The translations under genes were made by a program, and so were the position numbers. DNA of 10,568 bases. Origin: Acidimicrobiia bacterium UBA6912 (lineage in GTDB: Bacteria; Actinomycetota; Acidimicrobiia; Spongiisociales; UBA5794). The notes beneath the pieces were generated by a model. The model was not told where the DNA came from. It made no database searches and was given only the letters and a program-made list of their open reading frames with translations. Positions 1-4,872 of this stretch are shown piece by piece. Numbering within the stretch: the stretch's first letter is position 1; each line of letters starts with the position of its first letter. The stretch lies in contig DKBA01000033.1 in assembly GCA_002450985.1 (NCBI GenBank), forward strand, positions 20,969-31,536. Direction: 5' to 3'.

Positions 1-767
1 TCATCCTCGATGCCATGGCCGAGGTCATCGCCGAGCCCCGCGCCGAGCTCGCCCCGAACGCACCGAAGATCGAGTCGATCCAGATCCCGAAGGACCGGAT
101 CGGCGAGGTCATCGGTCCCAAGGGCAAGGTCATCCGCGAGCTCGAGGAGGAGACCGGCGCCACCATCGAGATCGACGACGACGGCACCGTTCGCGTCGGC
201 GCCGCCGACACCGCATCCATGCAGCTCGCCAAGGAACGTATCCTCGCCATCGGTTTCCCGCCGGAGGCGCAGGTGGGCGAGTCCTACGAGGGCGAGGTGG
301 TGAACATCACCAAGTTCGGCGCCTTCGTCAACATCCTGCCAGGCCGTGACGGGCTGTTGCACATCTCGAAGATGGGCGGAGGCCGCCGCATCAGCCAGGT
401 CGAGGACGTGCTCTCCCTGGGCGACAGCGTGCAGGTGGTGGTTCGTGAGATCGACGACCGCGGCAAGGTCTCGCTCGACCTGGCCGAGGGTTTCGAGCTC
501 GAGCTCAAGCCCGGTGCGTCGTTCGAGTCCGGCGGCGGTGGCGACAACGGCGAGCGGCGCGGCGGCGACCGGGGTGGTCGGGACCGCGACCGCGGTGGCG
601 ATCGAGGTGGTCGGGATCGCGACCGGGGTCGGAGCCGTGACCGCGGCGGTCGCGACCGTGACCGGAGTCGGAGCCGTGACCGCAGCGCCGGCGACTCGCG
701 CCAGGGTGGCAAGCAGGGCGATCGTAAGGTCGTTTCCTTCGAGGACGACTTCGAGAGCGGGTTCTAG
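1..767 (+). CDS. pnp: Polyribonucleotide nucleotidyltransferase (PNPase), C-terminal part; 5' end outside window
   Basis: PNPase degrades RNA 3'-to-5' by phosphorolysis in the cytoplasm. Only the RNA-binding C-terminus lies here; both RNase PH cores are upstream. The frame is open from base 3 (reads ILDAMAEV, the usual PNPase linker), so the ATG at 15 is internal and not a start. The KH domain follows (about bases 75-255) with the GXXG loop in IGEVIGPKGKVI, then an S1 domain (about 270-490; YEGEVVNITKFGAFVNILPG, then GLLHIS). After S1 comes a long low-complexity tail of Gly, Arg, Asp and Ser closing in an acidic segment, SFEDDFESGF. Such basic disordered tails are common on actinobacterial PNPases and probably add RNA contacts (inference). 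Stop TAG at 765-767. Domain identity is very secure. Confidence 0.96.
   Translation, partial: ILDAMAEVIAEPRAELAPNAPKIESIQIPKDRIGEVIGPKGKVIRELEEETGATIEIDDDGTVRVGAADTASMQLAKERILAIGFPPEAQVGESYEGEVVNITKFGAFVNILPGRDGLLHISKMGGGRRISQVEDVLSLGDSVQVVVREIDDRGKVSLDLAEGFELELKPGASFESGGGGDNGERRGGDRGGRDRDRGGDRGGRDRDRGRSRDRGGRDRDRSRSRDRSAGDSRQGGKQGDRKVVSFEDDFESGF
561..626 (+). repeat. Tandem 33-bp coding repeat in the pnp tail
   Basis: Two adjacent 33-bp units (561-593 and 594-626) each encode GGDRGGRDRDR, with synonymous differences only. Related RSRDR and GGRDRDR units continue to about base 690, including a repeated GTCGGAGCCGTGACCGC at about 628 and 668. This is an in-frame low-complexity repeat that can expand or contract without frameshift; it is part of the protein and not a separate element. 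Confidence 0.85.
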
Positions 768-772
768 AGGTT

Positions 773-801
773 TCGGGCCGGGACCTCTGGTCCCGGCCCG
801 A
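773..801 (+). terminator. Strong hairpin just after pnp
   Basis: A 13-bp perfect inverted repeat (773-785 with 789-801) closes a TCT triloop 5 nt past the pnp stop. The stem core is CGGGCCGGGACC. No U-run follows, so it may act as a 3' stabilising hairpin or a U-independent terminator of the kind often proposed in high-G+C bacteria. The structure is seen directly; its function is inferred. Confidence 0.6.
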
Positions 802-859
802 GCACTTCATGTCGGCCTTCGGCCGGCTGTCACGCTCCCCCTTCTACACACACAACAAC

Positions 860-888
860 GAGGGCCCTCCCGGTTTGGGAGGGCCCTC
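860..888. terminator. Hairpin between convergent pnp and dodecin genes, probable terminator
   Basis: A perfect 12-bp stem (860-871 with 877-888; arm GAGGGCCCTCCC) has a 5-nt GGTTT loop. On the + strand it is followed by TTGCGTTCT, a weak T-rich stretch. It lies between the two converging genes, 27 bp from the dodecin stop, so it could end transcription from both sides. Together with the 773-801 hairpin it forms a tandem pair. Confidence 0.7.
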
Positions 889-915
889 TTGCGTTCTGGG
901 TGGGGTGTGCGGCGC

Positions 916-1122
916 TCAGTCCTCCAGGACGAACGTGAGCTTCATGTCGACGCGGAAGTGGCTGATGGTGCCGTCCTCGGCCAGCTCCACCTTCTGCTCG
1001 GAGATCCACGCACCCCGGATGCCGTCGATCGTCTTCTGGGCCTTGGCGAGGCCTTTTCGGATGGCATCTTCGAACGAACCGGGGGAGGTTGACGTGATCT
1101 CGATGACCTTGGCTACGGACAC
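916..1122 (-). CDS. Dodecin family flavin-binding protein
   Basis: Dodecins are small proteins that assemble into hollow dodecamers and bind FMN or riboflavin (or CoA), thought to buffer free flavin in the cytoplasm. The product is 68 aa, the family's normal size, and follows the dodecin pattern: N-terminal strand VAKVIEITSTSPGSFEDAI, helix through KGLAKAQKTI, then IRGAWISEQKV with the Trp (W39) at the place of the flavin-stacking Trp in characterised dodecins, and the final strand FRVDMKLTFVLED. The start is GTG at 1120-1122, chosen because a strong AAAGGAG (1130-1136) sits 7 nt upstream. It is transcribed divergently from imuA, with a 197-bp gap. Possible -10 TAGCCT on the minus strand at 1177-1182, with no clear -35. 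Confidence 0.93.
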   Translation of the reverse strand: MSVAKVIEITSTSPGSFEDAIRKGLAKAQKTIDGIRGAWISEQKVELAEDGTISHFRVDMKLTFVLED

Positions 1123-1151
1123 GAAGCGACTCCTTTCGATGGGCCTGTCGC

Positions 1152-1171
1152 CTGCGCCCGCTGGGGCGCAG
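1152..1171 (-). other. Small hairpin in the dodecin 5' leader
   Basis: An 8-bp perfect inverted repeat (CTGCGCCC, 1152-1159, with GGGCGCAG, 1164-1171) around a 4-nt loop lies just upstream of the dodecin Shine-Dalgarno. It could be a leader structure, but chance is plausible at this base composition. No riboswitch-like fold (for example an FMN element) is recognisable. Confidence 0.3.
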
Positions 1172-1254
1172 AGGTCAGGCTAACGGCTCTGTCTGGGGCG
1201 TGAACCCTCGGGCCGTCCCTTCCTGGAGGTCCGTTTGGTCGGGGCCTTTCGCAC

Positions 1255-1283
1255 TTGTGTATCGAACATATGTTCGATACAGT
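1255..1283 (+). promoter_or_regulatory. imuAB promoter: -35 TTGTGT, 17-bp spacer, -10 TACAGT
   Basis: TTGTGT at 1255-1260 and TACAGT (fits actinobacterial TANNNT) at 1278-1283 are separated by exactly 17 bp, and the spacer is the LexA palindrome. Expected transcription start is about 1290, giving a leader of about 30 nt before the imuA Shine-Dalgarno. This arrangement implies direct steric block of RNA polymerase by LexA. Confidence 0.7.
1259..1280. promoter_or_regulatory. LexA operator (SOS box)
   Basis: A perfect 22-bp palindrome with core TCGAACATATGTTCGA (1262-1277). This matches the Gram-positive/actinobacterial LexA consensus (CGAAC-N4-GTTCG). It lies about 40 bp upstream of imuA, a gene known to be SOS-induced in mycobacteria and other bacteria, which supports the call from two independent sides. 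Its orientation and position do not suggest control of the divergent dodecin gene. Confidence 0.95.
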
Positions 1284-1319
1284 GACCGCTCCTGGGGGGA
1301 CGGCGGCGGAGGAGCATCG

Positions 1320-1967
1320 ATGGTGGCGAGGGTGGAATCGATCGACGATGCGGTTCTCTCGCCCGCGTCCGTCACCGATCCGCTGACGCTGCCGCCGGGC
1401 CGGGTGGTGGGTCTGGAGGGTCCGCCGGGATTCGGGCTCACCCGCCTCGGGCTGACCATGATGACGGAGGCGGCCCGTCGCGGCCTCGTGGCCTTCGTCG
1501 ACGTGAGGGGATGGCTCTGCCCGCCGGCGGCGTGGGAGCTGGGGATCGCCCCCGAGCGGCTCGTCGTCGTGCGCTGCGACGACGCCGTCACCTGGGGCCG
1601 GGTCGTCGGCGGTCTCCTCGACGGCATGCAGGCCGTGTACGCCGAGGTGCCCCCGCGGGTGAAGGAGGCACATCTCCGCAAGCTGGCCGCCGTCTCGCGG
1701 TCCACCCGCACCCCGCTCGTCCTGCGACCGGTGCGCGGTGAGGTGCCGGGAGGGGTCGTTCACCTCCGGCTCTCCGCCCGCGAGATCGTGTGGGAGGGCG
1801 CCGACCAGGGCTTCGGCCGGCTGACCCGGCGACGTCTCGTGATCGAGGCTTCGGGCAAGGTGATGCAGGGGATGGCACGGATCATCGAGGTGGAGGACCA
1901 TGGAACGCACCCTGTGCGTGTGGTATCCGGACTGGGCGTTGCGCCGGCCGGACGCGCCACCGGATGA
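1320..1967 (+). CDS. imuA: ImuA'-type RecA-like protein of the SOS mutasome
   Basis: ImuA' works with ImuB and DnaE2 in damage-induced error-prone translesion synthesis. The start is ATG 1320: GGAGGAG at 1308-1314 is 5 nt upstream, and any longer reading (open back to 1200) would put the LexA operator inside the gene. The product is 215 aa, a minimal RecA-like core. The P-loop region reads GPPGFGLT (residues 34-41) with Leu at the Walker A lysine position (residue 40). The following strand reads VAFVDVRGW, with Arg63 where RecA has its catalytic Glu (RecA VDAEHALD region). So the fold looks RecA-derived but the ATPase site looks dead (inference). The 3' end overlaps imuB by 68 bp, implying co-translation. 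The family call rests mainly on context plus the RecA-like core. Confidence 0.85.
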   Translation: MVARVESIDDAVLSPASVTDPLTLPPGRVVGLEGPPGFGLTRLGLTMMTEAARRGLVAFVDVRGWLCPPAAWELGIAPERLVVVRCDDAVTWGRVVGGLLDGMQAVYAEVPPRVKEAHLRKLAAVSRSTRTPLVLRPVRGEVPGGVVHLRLSAREIVWEGADQGFGRLTRRRLVIEASGKVMQGMARIIEVEDHGTHPVRVVSGLGVAPAGRATG

Positions 1968-3387
1968 GCCGGCCCAGGCGGTCGGCGCCGACAATCGGGT
2001 GGTCGCCGTCAATGCGGGTGCGGCAACGGCTGGTGTCGCGGTGGGGATGCGGCGTAGAGAAGCCGAGGCGATCTGCCCTCGCGTCGTGACCGTCGTCGCC
2101 GACCCCGGCGCCGAGGCCGCCGCCTTCGAGCCCGTCGCCGTCGCCGTCGAGGCGTTGGTTCCCCGCATCGAGATCGCCCTCCCCGGGCTCCTCTTCGCCC
2201 CCGTCGCCGGGGCGGTGCGGTACTACGGCGACGAGGAGGCGCTGCTCGCCGAGATCGTCGCCGCCCTCGACGTTGTCACCGGCGAGGGATACCGGATCGG
2301 GCTGGCGGCGGGTCCCTTCGCCGCCCACCGCGCCGCCGAGCAGACGACGGCGGCGTCGCCGGTGTGCCGGGTCACCGACGACGCCGCATTCCTGCGCTCG
2401 CTCGACGTCACCGCAGTGGGGAGCGAGGAGCTGGCGGCCACCTTCCACTGGCTCGGGATCACGACGCTGGGGGAGCTGGCCGCGCTTCCTCGAGAAGCGA
2501 TGCTGTCGCGGTTCGGCGCCACCGGCCTCGCCGCCCACCGTCTCGCCGCCGGAGAGGACCGTGATCCTCGTCCGCGCCGGGTCCCGCCCGATCTGGCGGT
2601 CGAGGAACGGTTCTCCCCTCCGCTCGAGAACCTGGAGCAGGCAGCCTTCGTCGGGAGGGCGCTGGCCCACCGGCTGCTCTCCGACCCGGCGCTGCGGGGG
2701 GCGATCCCACATCGTGTGATCGTCGAGGCGGAAGCGGCGGACGGCACGATGCGCACCAGGACGTGGCGCAACGCCGACCCCTTCGACGAGACGACGCTCG
2801 CCGAACGGGTGCGCTGGCAGCTGCGCGCCTGGCTCGACGAGGCGAGGGCGCACAGCGGTCCCGGCATCCGCGGCGGGGTGGTCAGGTTGCGGCTGGCCCC
2901 CACCGACCTGTCGGATCGGGGAAGGCAGCTCGCCCTGCACGAGGATTCCCGCGCCGCCGCCGAGGCGCACCGCACACTGGTCCAGACCCAGGCCATCGTC
3001 GGTCCGGATGCGGTGGTGCAGGCCGTCCCGCAGGGAGGACGCGATCCGGGGGAGCGGGTGGCGTGGCATCGCTGGGACGATGCACCGCCGGCCGTCACCC
3101 GTGACCCTGCGGCTCCTTGGCCGGGGGCGATCCCGGCGCCCACGCCGGCACTGGCGCCGCCCGATCCGCCCCGGCTCGAGGTCGACTGGGACGAGGGCAT
3201 CCCGGTGCGGATCCGCCTCGGCAGCCGGTGGGTGACGGTGCTGTCATGGGCCGGGCCATGGCGCAGGCTCGGCCGGTGGTGGGACGGAGGCCCGCCCGGC
3301 GACCGCTACCAGATCGTCACCTCGGCGGGCGCCTTCTTGTGCGAGGTGCGGGACGGCGCCACCTACCTCACCGGCGTCTACGACTAG
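1900..3387 (+). CDS. imuB: ImuB, catalytically inactive Y-family polymerase homologue (mutasome adaptor)
   Basis: ImuB bridges the beta clamp, ImuA' and DnaE2 at stalled forks. The product is 495 aa, with the Y-family fold at the N-terminus. TLCVWYPDWAL (4-14) replaces polymerase motif I, with Trp8 at the first metal-binding Asp. APVAGAVRYYG (100-110) replaces the SIDE motif, with Ala103-Gly104 for Asp-Glu, so it cannot polymerise. An HhH-like segment (LGITTLGELAALPREAMLSRFG) and the little-finger region follow. QLALHED (343-349) sits where ImuB proteins carry the clamp-binding QLxLW motif. The Trp-rich C-terminus (WAGPWRRLGRWWDGG) ends in GVYD as in actinobacterial ImuB (DUF6504-like). ATG 1900 is preceded by GGAGG at 1892-1896. 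The next gene is on the other strand, so dnaE2 must be elsewhere. Confidence 0.95.
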   Translation: MERTLCVWYPDWALRRPDAPPDEPAQAVGADNRVVAVNAGAATAGVAVGMRRREAEAICPRVVTVVADPGAEAAAFEPVAVAVEALVPRIEIALPGLLFAPVAGAVRYYGDEEALLAEIVAALDVVTGEGYRIGLAAGPFAAHRAAEQTTAASPVCRVTDDAAFLRSLDVTAVGSEELAATFHWLGITTLGELAALPREAMLSRFGATGLAAHRLAAGEDRDPRPRRVPPDLAVEERFSPPLENLEQAAFVGRALAHRLLSDPALRGAIPHRVIVEAEAADGTMRTRTWRNADPFDETTLAERVRWQLRAWLDEARAHSGPGIRGGVVRLRLAPTDLSDRGRQLALHEDSRAAAEAHRTLVQTQAIVGPDAVVQAVPQGGRDPGERVAWHRWDDAPPAVTRDPAAPWPGAIPAPTPALAPPDPPRLEVDWDEGIPVRIRLGSRWVTVLSWAGPWRRLGRWWDGGPPGDRYQIVTSAGAFLCEVRDGATYLTGVYD

Positions 3388-3426
3388 GCCGTGTGGTCCG
3401 GCAGCGCCGAGCTCAGGACGTGGCGC

Positions 3427-3924
3427 TCACCCCGGAGTAGCCGACGCCCGGCTCTCGCCCTGGGCGCGTAGTGCCATCAGCGGGATCCGGTCGGCGATCG
3501 CCGCAGGGTCGCCGTGAATCAGGTCGACGCCCATGGCCCGGCCGATGAACCGTGCGGCCAGGCGATGACGGCGTGCGTAGCCGGCGAACAGGTCGGCGGC
3601 CTGAGCCGGCGCGACGGGGGTGGCGACCACGAGATGGCGCGTCGTTGCCACGGTGAGCGCCGCCCGCGGGTTCTTCCTCAGATTGCGGTACCAGTCGGCC
3701 TTCTCGCCCCATGCGGCGGCCAGGTACCACGTGAGAGGATCCGACTCGTGGTGCATCACCTCGAGCACGCTCGTCCGCTCGCGGCCCGAACGTCTGCCGA
3801 CGTGCTCCAGCATGGCCAGCCTCCCCCCGAAGAGCCAGCCGAGATGCCACCGGAACAGCACTGCGGGGGCCCTGAAGAGGCCGGCGAGCCACGCCGGCGG
3901 TCGACGGTCGATCAGGGAGGCCAT
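3427..3924 (-). CDS. Nitroreductase family deazaflavin (F420)-dependent oxidoreductase
   Basis: Members of this split-barrel family (Ddn/FDOR-B type, TIGR00026-like) use cofactor F420H2 to reduce quinones or other substrates, often at the membrane. The product is 165 aa, normal for the family. The N-terminus is amphipathic and hydrophobic (WLAGLFRAPAVLFRWHLGWL). GRRSGRERTSVLEV (43-56) and WGEKADWYRNLRKNP (72-86) are the conserved cofactor and core motifs, followed by AALTVATTRHLVVATPV. The C-terminus keeps the LFAGYARRHRLAARFIGRAMG helix pair. Substrate cannot be told. Minus-strand TAGGCT sits 6 nt before the ATG, with no Shine-Dalgarno, suggesting a leaderless mRNA. It converges on imuB with a 39-bp gap in which I see no clear terminator. 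Confidence 0.9.
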   Translation of the reverse strand: MASLIDRRPPAWLAGLFRAPAVLFRWHLGWLFGGRLAMLEHVGRRSGRERTSVLEVMHHESDPLTWYLAAAWGEKADWYRNLRKNPRAALTVATTRHLVVATPVAPAQAADLFAGYARRHRLAARFIGRAMGVDLIHGDPAAIADRIPLMALRAQGESRASATPG

Positions 3925-4095
3925 GCTGCGAGCCTACAGCGACCCCATGGGGGCGGTCGATGCGTCGGCGGCGGCCGACCTCCAGCGCGACGAGCTGGGG
4001 CGGCGTCCGAAGACGGATCTCACTTCCGGTCTCGACGACGCCGAGGCCGAGCGCCGGCTTCAGGCGATCGGCCCCAACGAGCTGCCCGCCGAGCC
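3923..4095 (+). pseudogene. Remnant of a cation-transporting P-type ATPase, N-terminal domain only
   Basis: Read from ATG 3923 (or 3947), the + strand gives DELGRRPKTDLTSG, then LDDAEAERRLQAIGPNELPAEP. This is the signature of the cation-ATPase N-terminal domain of Ca2+/H+-type P-type ATPases (pattern L...GLS.AEA..RL...GPNEL). Nothing of the transmembrane, actuator or DKTGT regions follows: at 4096 the plsC stop codon begins on the opposite strand and the frame continues only as antisense of plsC. The remnant is about 57 codons of a protein normally near 900 aa. Codon use is like the neighbours, so the truncation may be fairly recent. It could be a deletion scar or the edge of a rearrangement; an independent small protein is unlikely. 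Confidence 0.75.
3931..3936 (-). promoter_or_regulatory. -10 element TAGGCT, leaderless start of the F420-oxidoreductase gene
   Basis: TAGGCT (minus strand) fits TANNNT and ends 6 nt before the ATG at 3924, so the predicted transcription start coincides with the start codon. No ribosome binding site precedes the ATG. It lies inside the coding remnant of the P-type ATPase on the other strand. Confidence 0.45.
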
Positions 4096-4833
4096 TCAGC
4101 GCACCAGCTCGGCGGGGAGGTCGGCGGCGATGGTGGCGTGGCAGCGGTCGCGTAGGGCATCGATCTGGGTGAGGTCGAGATCACGGGTCTCGATGGCCTC
4201 GTGGACGATGACCGTGGCGTGGCCGGGGTAGAACACCTTGGCGTCGGGCATCCACACCTCCCAGGTGCCCTGGACCGAGATCGGCACGACCGGGAGACCG
4301 TTGGCGATGGCGATGCGAAAGGCGCCCTTCTTGAATGAGCCGAGCTTCCCGTCCCGGCTGCGCGTGCCCTCGGGGAAGATGATCAGCGAGTGGCCCCGAG
4401 CCTTTGCCTTGGCCACGCCCTCGTTGATGAGTGTGTGTGAGGCGAGCCCGGCCTGCCGGTCCGTCTTGATGATGCCGATCGCGTTCATCGCCTGGGCGAC
4501 GACGGGGATCTTGTAGATCTCCTTCTTGGCGAGGTACCGGATGGGGACCGGGATGGTCAGGAACATGACCGGGATGTCGAAGTTCGACAGGTGGTTGGCG
4601 ACGAAGACGTACTGCCGGCTCGGGTCGATGTGCTCCCTGCCGTTCACCTCGAGCGTGACGGGGCCGGTGGTGAGAAACAGCCTCGACCAGAGACGGACGA
4701 TGCGCTCCACGAGCGGCGAGTCGCGTCGCACGAACGTCACCACCAGCAGCACGCCGGCGAGGCCGATCGTGAAGAGGAAGAATGTGGGAACCGCAACGGC
4801 GGTTCGGAGCGCGGCGCGCAGCTTGCGGGGCAT
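4096..4833 (-). CDS. plsC: 1-acyl-sn-glycerol-3-phosphate acyltransferase (PlsC family)
   Basis: Transfers an acyl chain to lysophosphatidic acid, giving phosphatidic acid at the cytoplasmic membrane. The product is 245 aa, normal length. An N-terminal membrane helix (about 13-36) is followed by the acyltransferase blocks: NHLSNFD with the catalytic His81 and Asp86 (HX4D), GIIKTDR (120-126), FPEGTRSRDG (153-162; substrate phosphate binding) and a later VVPISVQGTWEV. The start ATG 4833 is preceded by minus-strand TACGCT ending 6 nt upstream with no Shine-Dalgarno, so a leaderless transcript is likely. It is divergent from the ycaQ-like gene. The 3' end abuts the P-type ATPase remnant. An acyltransferase with a different acceptor cannot be excluded. 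Confidence 0.93.
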   Translation of the reverse strand: MPRKLRAALRTAVAVPTFFLFTIGLAGVLLVVTFVRRDSPLVERIVRLWSRLFLTTGPVTLEVNGREHIDPSRQYVFVANHLSNFDIPVMFLTIPVPIRYLAKKEIYKIPVVAQAMNAIGIIKTDRQAGLASHTLINEGVAKAKARGHSLIIFPEGTRSRDGKLGSFKKGAFRIAIANGLPVVPISVQGTWEVWMPDAKVFYPGHATVIVHEAIETRDLDLTQIDALRDRCHATIAADLPAELVR

Positions 4834-4838
4834 GCCGG

Positions 4839-4845
4839 TAGCGTA
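4839..4845. promoter_or_regulatory. Symmetric -10 (TAGCGTA) shared by plsC and the ycaQ-like gene
   Basis: The 35-bp gap between the two divergent start codons holds TAGCGTA. On the + strand this reads TAGCGT and on the - strand TACGCT; both fit TANNNT and are offset by one base. The minus-strand start would fall at the plsC ATG, and the plus-strand start at about 4851. Divergent transcription from symmetric -10 elements is a described phenomenon; its use here is inferred. Confidence 0.45.
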
Positions 4846-4854
4846 GCCCCACGC

Positions 4855-4872
4855 ATGGACGGGCTCCCGTGA
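4855..4872 (+). other. Possible 5-codon leader ORF (MDGLP) overlapping the ycaQ-like start
   Basis: ATGGACGGGCTCCCGTGA starts 10 nt after the TAGCGT hexamer. Its TGA overlaps the GTG start at 4869 in a GTGA junction. If the mRNA begins at about 4851 this mini-ORF would be nearly leaderless, and its ribosomes would terminate exactly at the glycosylase start, which lacks a Shine-Dalgarno of its own. It is very short, so chance is a serious alternative. Confidence 0.3.

Noticed and set aside
1137..1254. FMN riboswitch upstream of the dodecin gene
   Set aside because: The leader has only a small 8-bp hairpin and lacks the conserved multi-helix FMN element.
1200..1319. 40-residue N-terminal extension of imuA from an upstream start
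   Set aside because: It would place the promoter and LexA operator inside the coding region; ATG 1320 has a strong Shine-Dalgarno.
1113..2168. Long open frame of 351 codons on the minus strand opposite imuA and imuB
   Set aside because: It is antisense to imuA and imuB, which have family motifs and an SOS promoter; its translation is low-complexity Arg/Pro/Ala-rich, as expected from high-G+C shadow frames.
1882..3069. 395-codon open frame opposite imuB
   Set aside because: Shadow of a strongly supported ImuB; no recognisable domain and no credible start signal.
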